Positions 15,607 through 23,710 of a DNA stretch of 25,612 nucleotides are shown here, piece by piece; the first letter of the stretch is position 1, and the number at the start of each line of letters is the position of its first letter. The notes under the pieces are model-generated. The model saw nothing but the letters and a program-made list of their open reading frames with translations, did not search any database and had not been told where the DNA came from. Position numbers and translations under genes: made by a program. This stretch comes from CAZXNF01 sp050741255 (GTDB lineage Bacteria > Pseudomonadota > Gammaproteobacteria > Burkholderiales > SG8-41): contig JBOIEQ010000057.1 in assembly GCA_050741255.1 (NCBI GenBank), forward strand, positions 1 through 25,612, in the 5' to 3' direction.

Positions 15607-16581
15607 ATGCAGCCCGTCACCAGGATCTTCGTCGGTGGTATTTCCATCATCGCCAGTGCGTTCTGCGCCCAGGCGCAGGCCCAAAATTACCCGACCAAGT
15701 TCGTGCGTTTCGTCGTGACCTACCCGGCGGGCGGCAGTTCGGACGTCATGGCGCGCATCATCGGCCAGCATCTGGGCGAGGGCTGGGGCCAGCAGGTCAC
15801 CGTGGAATCGAGGCCCGGCGCCGCCGGCGCGATCGGCATGGAATACACGGCCAAACAGCCGGCCGACGGTTACACCTTCCTGCTCGGCAACTTCGGTCCG
15901 GTGGTGGCCAATCCGCTGCTGACCAAGGTGAACTACGACGTGCAGAAGGACTTCGTGCCCGTCTCGCTGATCACGGAAGGGGCGAACATCCTCGTCGTGC
16001 CGATCAGTCTGCCGGTCAGGAACGTACGGCAGCTCGTCGCGCTGGCCAAGGCGCGCCCCGCCGAACTGACCTTCGGCACCAGCGGCCCCGGCAGCATGTC
16101 GCATCTCGCCGGCGAAATGTTCAAACGGCTCGCCAACGTCAACATCACGCAGGTTTCCTACAAGGGCGGCGTGCAGTGGATCACCGACACCATGGGCGGG
16201 CATATCGCCATGGTGTTCGCCGACGCGCTGCCGGCGATGACGAACCTCAAGAGCGGCAAGCTGCGCGCGCTGGCGGTCACCAGCGAAAAGCGCTCGCCGT
16301 TCACGCCCGAACTGCCGACGCTGGGTGAGGAGGGCGTCAAGGGTTTTGGCGCGGTCAACTGGTGGGGCATCATGTTTCCCACTGGCGTGCCAAGACCGAT
16401 CATCGACAAGGTGAATGCGGATCTCGTCAAGGTGCTCGCCAAACCCGAGGTCAAAACCCGGCTGGGTGAACTGGGCGTCGAGGCCATTTCCAGCACGCCG
16501 GAGGGCTTTGGCGAGTACATCGCCACGGAACGCGCCAAATGGGCCAAGCTGATCAAGGAAGCGAATATCCGGATCGAATAA
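15607..16581 (+). CDS. Bug-type solute-binding protein (tripartite tricarboxylate transporter family)
   Basis: This periplasmic protein binds a small carboxylate or related compound for uptake by a TctA/TctB membrane pair. The 324-residue length is typical. The N-terminal signal peptide covers about 1-25 (hydrophobic FVGGISIIASAFCAQAQA). Family motifs are FVVTYPAGGSSDVMARI, ESRPGAAGAIG, QPADGYTFLLG, the segment YDVQKDFVPVSL, and FGTSGPGSMSHLAGEMFK. The ends of the two domains include VNWWGIMFPTGVPRP. No tctA or tctB gene is in the window, which is usual: betaproteobacteria often carry many unlinked Bug genes. It follows the amidohydrolase and SDR genes and is closed by a strong terminator, so it may import the substrate of those enzymes. 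Confidence 0.93.
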   Translation: MQPVTRIFVGGISIIASAFCAQAQAQNYPTKFVRFVVTYPAGGSSDVMARIIGQHLGEGWGQQVTVESRPGAAGAIGMEYTAKQPADGYTFLLGNFGPVVANPLLTKVNYDVQKDFVPVSLITEGANILVVPISLPVRNVRQLVALAKARPAELTFGTSGPGSMSHLAGEMFKRLANVNITQVSYKGGVQWITDTMGGHIAMVFADALPAMTNLKSGKLRALAVTSEKRSPFTPELPTLGEEGVKGFGAVNWWGIMFPTGVPRPIIDKVNADLVKVLAKPEVKTRLGELGVEAISSTPEGFGEYIATERAKWAKLIKEANIRIE

Positions 16582-16601
16582 GCCCGCCCTCCGGCAGCGA
16601 T

Positions 16602-16631
16602 AAAAAGGCCTGCAGCGATGCGGGCCTTTTT
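16602..16631. terminator. Intrinsic terminator after the first Bug gene
   Basis: AAAAAGGCCTGCA pairs with TGCGGGCCTTTTT across a GCGA (GNRA-type) tetraloop, with one G-T pair. The flanking A and T runs make it work in both directions. It lies 20 bases after the stop codon and repeats the hairpin at 12093-12119 almost exactly. Confidence 0.92.
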
Positions 16632-16648
16632 GTTTCACAATCACGCTC

Positions 16649-17428
16649 ATGAATCTGGGAATCGAAGGCCGGCGGGCGTTGCTGTGGGGCGCGAGTCGCG
16701 GCCTCGGGCACGCCTGCGCACGAGCGCTCGCGCGCGAGGGCGTGCAGGTGACGCTGGCCGCGCGCACGCGCGAGACGCTGGAGCAGGCGGCGGCCGCGAT
16801 CCGGGACGAAACCGGGATGGCCGTCGGCATCGCCGTGGCGGACATCACGACGGAAGCAGGGCGCGCCGCGGCGCTCGCGGCCTGCCCGCAGCCGGACATT
16901 CTGCTCAACAACGCCGACGGCCCTCTGCCGGGGGACTTTCGCGACTGGGCGCGCGAGGACTGGCTGGCCGCGCTCGACGCCATGATGCTGGGCCCCATCG
17001 AGATGATGCGCGCCACCGTGGACGGCATGATCACGCGGCGCTTCGGGCGCATCGTCAACATCGTGTCGCGCAGCGTGAAGATTCCACAGCACGAGCTGGG
17101 CCTGTCGAACGCGGCACGCACCGGACTCGTCGGTTTCACCGGCGGACTCGCGCGGCAGATCGTCCGGCACAACGTGACGATCAACAACCTGCTGCCGGGC
17201 ATCTTCGCCACCGACGGGCAGAAGCGCCACGTGCATGGTCTGGTGACGGCGGAGGGAAAATCCTTCGATGAACTGTGGACGGCGCGGGCGCTCGGCAGTC
17301 CCGCGCAGCGTTACGGCGAGCCTTCGGAGTTCGGCGCCGCCTGCGCCTTCCTGTGTTCCGCGCAGGCGGGCTACATCACCGCTCAGAACCTGCTGGTGGA
17401 CGGCGGGAGCTACCCGGGCACGTTCTGA
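16649..17428 (+). CDS. SDR-fold protein without the catalytic Tyr/Lys pair
   Basis: This 259-residue protein has the SDR Rossmann fold but an altered active site. The cofactor loop reads WGASRGLG (13-20; the usual first Thr is Trp), and NNADG replaces NNAG. The active-site serine is kept (Ser140 in NIVS), but the positions of YxxxK, 13 and 17 residues later, are Ser153 and Arg157 (GLSNAAR). The C-terminal GYITAQNLLVDGGSYPG is standard. It may bind a nucleotide and catalyse by another route, or be a non-redox SDR. Translation starts at an ATG only 17 bases after a terminator with no visible ribosome site, so its promoter and start are uncertain. It converges on the second Bug gene, 12 bases away. 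Confidence 0.85.
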   Translation: MNLGIEGRRALLWGASRGLGHACARALAREGVQVTLAARTRETLEQAAAAIRDETGMAVGIAVADITTEAGRAAALAACPQPDILLNNADGPLPGDFRDWAREDWLAALDAMMLGPIEMMRATVDGMITRRFGRIVNIVSRSVKIPQHELGLSNAARTGLVGFTGGLARQIVRHNVTINNLLPGIFATDGQKRHVHGLVTAEGKSFDELWTARALGSPAQRYGEPSEFGAACAFLCSAQAGYITAQNLLVDGGSYPGTF

Positions 17429-17440
17429 AGCGGCGGGCGG

Positions 17441-18418
17441 TCAGTCCGCCTTGATGTTCGCTTCCTTGACGACTTTTGCGTAGCGTTCGATCTCGACCGC
17501 GATGAATTTCGCGAAGGCTTCGGGGCCCATGCCGCTCGCTTCGAAGCCTTGTTCGCCGAGGCGGTCGATGGCCAGCGGCGCGCGCGCGGCCTTTGTCGTT
17601 TCGGCGGTCAGCTTCGCGACGACGGGCTTGGGCAGGCCGGGCGGCCCCCACAGCCCGTACCACGACGCCATGTCGAAGCCCTTGATGCCGGACTCGGATA
17701 CGGTCGGCGTGTCGGGCAGGAAGATCACGCGTTTCGCGCTGGTGACCGCGATGGGTTTCAGGCGGCCGGAGCGCACGTGGGGATACGAGGACGGGAGCGG
17801 GTCGATCATCGCGCTGACCTGACCGCCCATGAGGTCGACCAGCGCGGGACCGGCGCCCTTGTACGGCACGATCAGCAGGTCGGGGATGCCGGCCTGGCGC
17901 TTGATCATTTCCTCGGACAGGTGGCCTGCGGAGCCGAGACCGGACGTGGCGAACGAGTATTTGCCTGGGGCCGCCTTCGCCAGCGCGATGAACTCCCGGA
18001 GATTGGCCACCGGGACCCCGGGATTCGCGGTCACCAGCAAGGGCACCGAGCCGATGCCGACGATGGGCGTGAAGTCCTTCTGCACGTCGTAGGGCACGTT
18101 CTTCAGGAACAGCGGGTTGATGACGAAGATCGAGGCCTGCACCAGCAGCGTGTAGCCGTCCGGCGTCGCCTTGGACACGATGTCGCTGCCGACGATGCCG
18201 TTGGCGCCGGCGCGGTTGTCGATGATCACGTTGCGCCCGAACTGCTCGGCGAGGCCCACGCCCGTCACGCGCGCGACCACGTCCACCGTGCCGCCCGGCG
18301 GGTAGGGGATGACCATGCGGACCGGCCGCTCGGGATAGCCCTGCGCGGCGGCGGAGGCCGCGGCGAGCAGCGCGGGCGCCAGCAGCGTGCGCAGGCGCGT
18401 GGACGACACCGGCCTCAC
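17441..18418 (-). CDS. Bug-type solute-binding protein, second copy
   Basis: This is another periplasmic binding protein of the tripartite tricarboxylate transporter family, 325 residues long. The signal peptide covers about 1-26 (LLAPALLAAASAAAQG). Motifs are MVIPYPPGGTVDVVAR, DNRAGANGIVGSDIV, TPDGYTLLVQ, the block YDVQKDFTPIVGI, FATSGLGSAGHLSEEM and SWYGLWGPPGLPKP. The start is the GTG at 18418, which overlaps the stop of the DapA-like gene (GTGA); the frame stays open upstream inside that gene but without a signal peptide. The overlap means binding protein and lyase are made together, so they probably act on the same compound. It is clearly diverged from the Bug protein at 15607, though both end in KEANI followed by an acidic tail. 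Confidence 0.92.
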   Translation of the reverse strand: MRPVSSTRLRTLLAPALLAAASAAAQGYPERPVRMVIPYPPGGTVDVVARVTGVGLAEQFGRNVIIDNRAGANGIVGSDIVSKATPDGYTLLVQASIFVINPLFLKNVPYDVQKDFTPIVGIGSVPLLVTANPGVPVANLREFIALAKAAPGKYSFATSGLGSAGHLSEEMIKRQAGIPDLLIVPYKGAGPALVDLMGGQVSAMIDPLPSSYPHVRSGRLKPIAVTSAKRVIFLPDTPTVSESGIKGFDMASWYGLWGPPGLPKPVVAKLTAETTKAARAPLAIDRLGEQGFEASGMGPEAFAKFIAVEIERYAKVVKEANIKAD

Positions 18419-19356
18419 GCGACCCGCGCGAGTTTGGGCTGGATCTGGTAGCCGTACTGCTTGTCGAGGCCCAGTTCCTGCACGATGCGCACGCCCTTCA
18501 TCAGCGCCTCGCCCTCGAGGTTGCGGAGCGGCTTGCGCAGCGCGCCGACCGGCAGGCCCAGCGCGCGCATCAGGCTTTTCACGGCGACGGGGTTGATGGC
18601 GGAATAGTTGAAGTGCAGCACCGGCAGCATGCGCAGGTAGGTGTTCTTGAAATTCTCGGCGTCGGCGTGGGTCTTCCATGGCTTCGAAATCACCGCCATC
18701 TCCGCCGGTATCACGTTGCCGCCCATGTTCGCGGTGCCGTGCCCGCCGAGCGACATCGTCGGCACCACCAGGCCCAGGTTCGGCGAGTCGCAGCACATGA
18801 TGGTTGCGTCGGGCTTGGCGGCCAGCATCTGCGCCACCTGGCCCACGCGGGTGGTGGATTCCTTGAGGATCACGTAGTTCGGGTGCTTGAGCAGCCGGAT
18901 CAGGTGGTCCCAGTGCAGGTCGGTCTTGATGCGCGGCGGATTGTTGTAGATGCCCAGCGGCAGGTCGGTCGCGTCGGCGACGTCGAAGTAGAAGCGCTCG
19001 ATGTCGTCTTCCGGGCCGCAAATGTAGGGCGGAGCGGCGATCACCGCACCGTCCGCGCCGTTGGCCTTGGCGAACTTCACGTTGTCGATCACCTGCTCGG
19101 TCGTGTTGCCGGTGCAGCCGTAGAAGAACTTCATGCCGCCGGCCTTGAGCTTCACGGTCTCCACGAGGAGTTGTTTCTTCTCCTCCGGCGTCAGCAGCGA
19201 AGGCTCCCCGGTGGAGCCCATGAACAGCATCGCGGCGGTGCCGTGCTTCGCCTGGAAGCCGATGAGTGTGCGGAACGCCCCGAAGTCGATGGACAGATCC
19301 TGGTTGAACGGCGTGATGCTGGCGACGAACGAGCCTTCGACGCGAAGTTTGCCCAT
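18415..19356 (-). CDS. DapA/N-acetylneuraminate lyase family aldolase
   Basis: This is a class I, Schiff-base aldolase or dehydratase of 313 residues. Visible residues are the GSTGE loop (47-51), the catalytic tyrosine in IYNNPP (Tyr137) and the Schiff-base lysine in VILKEST (Lys165); GGHGTANMGGN follows, where the family has a conserved Gly-rich turn. True dihydrodipicolinate synthases usually have GTTGE and a PYYNKP segment; here that region reads PPYICGP, so a catabolic role in cleaving a 2-oxo acid is more likely than lysine synthesis. ATG 19356 is preceded by GGGAG at a good distance. It overlaps the Bug gene downstream and is divergent from the molybdoenzyme gene. The substrate is unknown; sugar-acid, aldol and hydroxy-acid routes all use this family. 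Confidence 0.9.
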   Translation of the reverse strand: MGKLRVEGSFVASITPFNQDLSIDFGAFRTLIGFQAKHGTAAMLFMGSTGEPSLLTPEEKKQLLVETVKLKAGGMKFFYGCTGNTTEQVIDNVKFAKANGADGAVIAAPPYICGPEDDIERFYFDVADATDLPLGIYNNPPRIKTDLHWDHLIRLLKHPNYVILKESTTRVGQVAQMLAAKPDATIMCCDSPNLGLVVPTMSLGGHGTANMGGNVIPAEMAVISKPWKTHADAENFKNTYLRMLPVLHFNYSAINPVAVKSLMRALGLPVGALRKPLRNLEGEALMKGVRIVQELGLDKQYGYQIQPKLARVA

Positions 19357-19428
19357 GGCGGGACTCCCGGATGACGGTGCTGCGGTTGGATGGTGCAACG
19401 CGATACGCGGCAATGTAGGGCGTGCCGC

Positions 19429-19459
19429 ACAGGCCGTCAATCGCACGGAAAAGGCCTGT
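19429..19459. promoter_or_regulatory. Inverted repeat in the divergent region, possible operator
   Basis: ACAGGCC (19429-19435) and GGCCTGT (19453-19459) are exact complements with 17 bases between them (24 bases from start to start). They lie in the 138-base space between the divergent DapA-like and molybdoenzyme genes. No clear promoter boxes are visible. Confidence 0.4.
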
Positions 19460-19494
19460 CGATCAGCAGGGGGTCCGGCTGCTACCATCGGACC

Positions 19495-21780
19495 ATGGCT
19501 CAGCAACGTTTTCAGCAGCTCGCCCACTGGGGCGCCTTCACCGCGGTGGTCGAAGACGGCCGTCTCGTGGCCTGCGAACCCTACGCACAGGATCCGGCGC
19601 CGTCCCCGATGCTCGGCGCGATGCCGGCCATGGTGTATTCACCGACCCGCATACTGCGGCCGGCGGTGCGGCGCGGCTGGTTGCAGGGACGCGAGCGGAT
19701 GCTGCGCGGCAACGATGCGTTCGTGGAGGTGTCCTGGGACACGGCGCTGAAGCTCGTGGCCGATGAGCTCGCGCGGGTACGGGGCGAGCACGGCAGCGCG
19801 AGCATTTTCGGCGGTTCCTACGGCTGGTCGTCGGCCGGGCGCCTCCACCATGCCCGTACGCAGGTCAGGCGTTTCCTGTTCGCAGGCGGCGGCTGCACCG
19901 ACCAGGCGGGCAACTACAGCTGGGGCGCGGCACAGTTCCTGCTGCCGCACGTGTTCGGCACCTTCGAGCCGATCGCGAAGGCCACGGACTGGAGCAGCGT
20001 GATGGCGCACACGAAGCTGGTCGTCGCGTTCGGCGGGTTCGCGCTGAAGAACGACCAGATCGGCTCCGGCGGCTGTGGCGAGCATACGATGGCACAGCGC
20101 CTGCGCGAGGCGAAAACGCAGGGCGTCGAGTTCGTCGTCGTCAGCCCGCTCAGAAGCGATGCCCCGGCGAGCATCGCCGCGCAGTGGGTGCCGGTGCGGC
20201 CGAACGCCGACACGGCCCTGCTGCTGGCGCTCGCGCATACGCTCATCACCGACAACCGGCATGACGGCGCGTTTCTCGAGCGCTATTGCACCGGATTCGA
20301 GGCGTACCGCCGCTACGTGATGGGCGAGGCGGATGGCATCGCGAAGAGCCCCGAGTGGGCGGCGGCGTTGTGCGGCGTTCCTGCGCAGACGATGCGGGAC
20401 CTTGCGCGCCGGATGGCGGACACCCGCACCATGATCACACTCGCCTGGTCGCTGCAGCGCTCGCACCGCGGGGAGCAGCCGTACTGGGCCGCGATCGCGC
20501 TGGCGGCGATGCTCGGCCAGATCGGCTTGCCGGGCGGCGGCATTACCTTCGGCCACGGGTCGATCAACGGCGTCGGCGTACCGCGCATGGCTCTGCCCTC
20601 GCCGGAAATGAAGATGGGCGTGAATCCCGCCAACAGTGCGATCCCGGTGGCGCGCCTGACCGACATGCTGGAGCAACCGGGGGGCGAATACGAATTCAAC
20701 GGCCGCCGCGAGCGCTATCCGGACATCCGGCTCGTGTACTGGGCGGGCGGCAACCCGTTTCACCACCATCAGGATCTCAACCGGTTGCGCAAGGCGTGGC
20801 GCAAACCCGAAACGGTGGTGGTGCACGACTCGTGGTGGACGCCGACCGCGCGTCATGCGGACATCGTGCTGCCGGCCACGACGGCCGTGGAGCGTGACGA
20901 CATCGGCGCCGGCGCGCGCGACCGTTACATCTTCGCGATGCAGCAGGCGATCGCGCCGGTGGGGGAGAGCCGCAACGACTACGACATCTTCGCGGCGCTG
21001 GCCGAACGCGGCGGCTACGCGGAGCGCTACACGGAAGGGCGCGGGACCGAGGCGTGGTTGCGGGAGATCTGGCGTCGGCTGGAAGCGCCGTACGCGGCCG
21101 CGGGGGTGGTGCTGCCGTCCTATGAAACCTTCCGCGAGCAAGGCCTGTTCGTCGTGCCGAAGCCTGCGCGCGAGTTCGTTCTATTTGATGATTTCAGGGC
21201 CGATCCTGCCGCGCATCCGCTGAAAACGCCGTCCGGAAAGATCGAACTGTATTCGGAGACGATCGCGGGTTTCGGTTATGAGGATTGCCCGCCGCATCCC
21301 GCATGGCTGCCGCCGGCCGAGTGGCTGGGCAGCGCGTCCGCACGCTACCCGCTCCATCTCCTCACCATCCAGCCGCCAGACCGCCTGCACAGCCAGCAGG
21401 ACCCTGGCCCGGTCGCGCAGGCGCACAAGATCGCGGGCCGCGAGGCGCTGCGGCTCAACCCGGCGGACGCCGCCGCGCGCGGCCTCGCGAATGGTGATCT
21501 GGTGCGCGTCTACAACGCCCGCGGTGAGTGCCTCGCCGGGGTCAGGGTGGACGATGGCTTGATGGCGGGCGTGGCGGTGATGGCGACCGGTGCCTGGTAT
21601 GACCCCGCGCCGGACGGGCTGGAGCGCAACGGCAATGCCAATGTGCTGTGCCCCGACATCGGTACCTCGCGGCTGACGCAGGCACCGAGCGCGCTGTCGG
21701 CGCTGGTGGAGGTCGAGAAGTGGCGCGGGGACGCACCAGCGGTGGAGGCATATATCCCGCCCGCGCTCGTGGCCGCGTAG
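19495..21780 (+). CDS. Molybdopterin oxidoreductase of the BisC/DMSO-reductase type
   Basis: This is a molybdenum enzyme of 761 residues in the DMSO reductase family, related to biotin sulfoxide reductase and trimethylamine-N-oxide reductase. The serine in FGGSYGWSSAGRLHHA (Ser108) matches the serine that binds molybdenum in this branch. No 4Fe-4S cysteine motif is present at the N-terminus, as in BisC, TorA and DorA. There is no twin-arginine signal, so the enzyme should be cytoplasmic like BisC. LVYWAGGNPFHHHQD, the segment ARHADIVLPATTAVERDDIG and the C-terminal dinucleotide-binding part (LNPADAAARGLANGDLVRVYNARG) are typical. ATG 19495 gives the family-like start. Its natural substrate is not certain: an S-oxide or N-oxide is likely. 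It is single and divergent from the DapA/Bug pair. Confidence 0.9.
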   Translation: MAQQRFQQLAHWGAFTAVVEDGRLVACEPYAQDPAPSPMLGAMPAMVYSPTRILRPAVRRGWLQGRERMLRGNDAFVEVSWDTALKLVADELARVRGEHGSASIFGGSYGWSSAGRLHHARTQVRRFLFAGGGCTDQAGNYSWGAAQFLLPHVFGTFEPIAKATDWSSVMAHTKLVVAFGGFALKNDQIGSGGCGEHTMAQRLREAKTQGVEFVVVSPLRSDAPASIAAQWVPVRPNADTALLLALAHTLITDNRHDGAFLERYCTGFEAYRRYVMGEADGIAKSPEWAAALCGVPAQTMRDLARRMADTRTMITLAWSLQRSHRGEQPYWAAIALAAMLGQIGLPGGGITFGHGSINGVGVPRMALPSPEMKMGVNPANSAIPVARLTDMLEQPGGEYEFNGRRERYPDIRLVYWAGGNPFHHHQDLNRLRKAWRKPETVVVHDSWWTPTARHADIVLPATTAVERDDIGAGARDRYIFAMQQAIAPVGESRNDYDIFAALAERGGYAERYTEGRGTEAWLREIWRRLEAPYAAAGVVLPSYETFREQGLFVVPKPAREFVLFDDFRADPAAHPLKTPSGKIELYSETIAGFGYEDCPPHPAWLPPAEWLGSASARYPLHLLTIQPPDRLHSQQDPGPVAQAHKIAGREALRLNPADAAARGLANGDLVRVYNARGECLAGVRVDDGLMAGVAVMATGAWYDPAPDGLERNGNANVLCPDIGTSRLTQAPSALSALVEVEKWRGDAPAVEAYIPPALVAA

Positions 21781-21784
21781 CCGC

Positions 21785-21830
21785 ACGGCCCTGCAACGCA
21801 ATGGAGTCGCCCGCGGGCGGCCGTTTTTTT
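21785..21830 (+). terminator. Probable terminator after the molybdoenzyme gene
   Basis: ACGGCC (21785-21790) pairs with GGCCGT (21819-21824) and is followed by a T run to 21830. Inside is the palindrome CGCCCGCGGGCG (21808-21819), which may form a competing stem. The fold is more complex than a simple hairpin. Confidence 0.6.
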
Positions 21831-21865
21831 GTTGCGCGCCCGATTTGGGCGATACTCCGGGCGCG

Positions 21866-23698
21866 ATGGAATACCCGTTACTGCTGAAACTCGTGCTGCT
21901 GCTGCTGGCGGCGGTCGTCGTGGTGCCGCTGTTCCAGCGCGCGAAGCTGGGCGCCGTGCTGGGCTATCTCGCCGCCGGCATGCTGGTCGGTCCGTGGGCC
22001 TTCGGCATCGTGACCAACGCCGAGGCGACCCTGCACTATGCCGAGGCGGGCGTGGTGCTGCTGCTGTTCCTGATCGGACTCGAGCTCGAGCCGTCCCGGC
22101 TGTGGGCGCTGCGGCGGCCGATCTTCGGTCTCGGCACCGCGCAGATGGCCCTGTCCGCCGTGGCGATCGGGGCGCTGGCGTGGGCGGCCGGGATGAGCGT
22201 GAAGGCGGCGGCGCTGACGGGCCTGGCGCTTTCCCTGTCCTCCACGGCGCTGGTGCTGGCCTCGCTCGCCGAGCGCGGCGAGCTCACGCACCGCCATGGC
22301 CGCGAAAGCTTCGCGATCCTGCTGTTCCAGGATCTCGCCGTGATCCCGTTGCTGGCGCTGCTGCCGCTGTTCGGTTCAGACCGGCTGGAAGCGCCGCCGA
22401 GCTGGCTCACCGTAACCAAGGCGCTGGTCACGATCGGCGTCGTGGTCATCATCGGCCGGCGCGCGATACGGCCGCTGCTGAAAGCCCTTGCGACGCACGC
22501 GAACCGCGAGGTGTTCACCGCGGCGGCGCTGTTGCTGGTGGCCGGTTCGGCGTGGGCGACCACGCAGATCGGGCTGTCGCCGGCGCTCGGCGCCTTCCTC
22601 GCCGGGGTGCTGCTGGCCGATTCGGAGTTCCGGCACGAGCTGGAAGCCGATATCGAGCCGTTCAAGGGACTGCTGCTGGGACTGTTCTTCATGGCGGTGG
22701 GCATGAGCGCGAACCTGGGGCTGCTCGCCGAGCGGCCGCTCGATCTGATCGGCGCGGCACTCGCACTGATGGCGGTCAAGACGATGGTGTTGTACGCGAT
22801 CGCGCGTTTCGACGGTGCGCCGAACGCCTCCGCGCAGCGCCTGGGCGTCGCGCTCGCGCAGGGCGGCGAGTTCGCGTTCGTGCTGTTCGGCGCCGCGGTC
22901 GTCCACCGCGCCCTGACCGAGCCGGTCGCGGATTTCCTGATCATGGTGGTGACGGTGTCGCTGGTGCTGGCGCCGCTCGCCATGCGCGGGCATGCGCGGC
23001 TGCTCGATCGCTGGAGCGAGCGGCGCGCGTCCCCGATCTACGACACCATCGACGTGCCGGACAATCCCGTCATCGTCGCCGGCTTTGGCCGCTTCGGACA
23101 GATGGTCTGCCGCGTGTTGCAGGCCTCTGGCATCCCGTTCACCGCGCTGGAGGCGAACTCGGAGCAGGTGGACGGCGTGCGCCGCTTCGGCAACCGGATC
23201 TATTACGGCGACGCCTCGCGGCTGGAACTGCTGCATTCGGCGGGCGCTGCGAAGGCGCGTCTGTTCGTGCTGGCCGTGGACGACATGGAAAAATCGGTGC
23301 AGATCGCGGAACTCGTCCGCCGCCATTTCCCGCGACTGAAAATCATTGCCCGGGCCCGTAACCGGGTGCACGTTTTCCGGCTGCGCGACGCCGGTGTGAC
23401 CGAGATCGTCCGCGAAACCTTCGCTTCCGGCCTGGAGGCGGCAACCGCGTCGCTGATTGCGCTGGGCCGCGCGCCAGAAGACGCGGCGCGCGCGGTGGAG
23501 CTGTTCCGGCAGCACGACGAAGAACTGATGGAGCGCCAGTACGGCGTGCACGAGGACGAAGACGAACTTGTCCAGTCTTCACGCCAGGCGGCGCAACAGA
23601 TCCGCGAAGTGTTCGAACAGGACTACACGGAGCAGACGCGCCGCCAGCGGCGCGAGCGCGGCAAGCCTGTCGCCGGCGACGATCAAAGCCAGGATTGA
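21866..23698 (+). CDS. KefB/KefC-like monovalent cation:proton antiporter (CPA2) with RCK domain
   Basis: This inner-membrane antiporter or potassium efflux protein has 610 residues. The first 380 form about 12 hydrophobic helices and include the conserved FQDLAVIP (154-161), the half-helix segment SPALGAFLAGVLLADSEFRHE and QGGEFAFVLFGA (332-343). A soluble RCK/TrkA-N domain follows, with the NAD-binding GFGRFG (406-411) and RNRVHVFRLRDAG; in KefC this region binds glutathione or nucleotides and gates the pore. The last 70 residues are acidic then basic and helical. Whether this is KefB, KefC or YbaL-like, and whether glutathione controls it, cannot be decided here. The ATG at 21866 has a weak ribosome site. 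The M81 gene starts 12 bases after its stop, so they may be co-transcribed. Confidence 0.9.
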   Translation: MEYPLLLKLVLLLLAAVVVVPLFQRAKLGAVLGYLAAGMLVGPWAFGIVTNAEATLHYAEAGVVLLLFLIGLELEPSRLWALRRPIFGLGTAQMALSAVAIGALAWAAGMSVKAAALTGLALSLSSTALVLASLAERGELTHRHGRESFAILLFQDLAVIPLLALLPLFGSDRLEAPPSWLTVTKALVTIGVVVIIGRRAIRPLLKALATHANREVFTAAALLLVAGSAWATTQIGLSPALGAFLAGVLLADSEFRHELEADIEPFKGLLLGLFFMAVGMSANLGLLAERPLDLIGAALALMAVKTMVLYAIARFDGAPNASAQRLGVALAQGGEFAFVLFGAAVVHRALTEPVADFLIMVVTVSLVLAPLAMRGHARLLDRWSERRASPIYDTIDVPDNPVIVAGFGRFGQMVCRVLQASGIPFTALEANSEQVDGVRRFGNRIYYGDASRLELLHSAGAAKARLFVLAVDDMEKSVQIAELVRRHFPRLKIIARARNRVHVFRLRDAGVTEIVRETFASGLEAATASLIALGRAPEDAARAVELFRQHDEELMERQYGVHEDEDELVQSSRQAAQQIREVFEQDYTEQTRRQRRERGKPVAGDDQSQD

Positions 23699-23710
23699 CG
23701 GCCTGCCGCG

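Noticed and set aside
18419..19021. An upstream extension of the second Bug protein inside the DapA-like gene
   Set aside because: The signal peptide begins just after the GTG at 18418; upstream residues are a shadow of the lyase frame.
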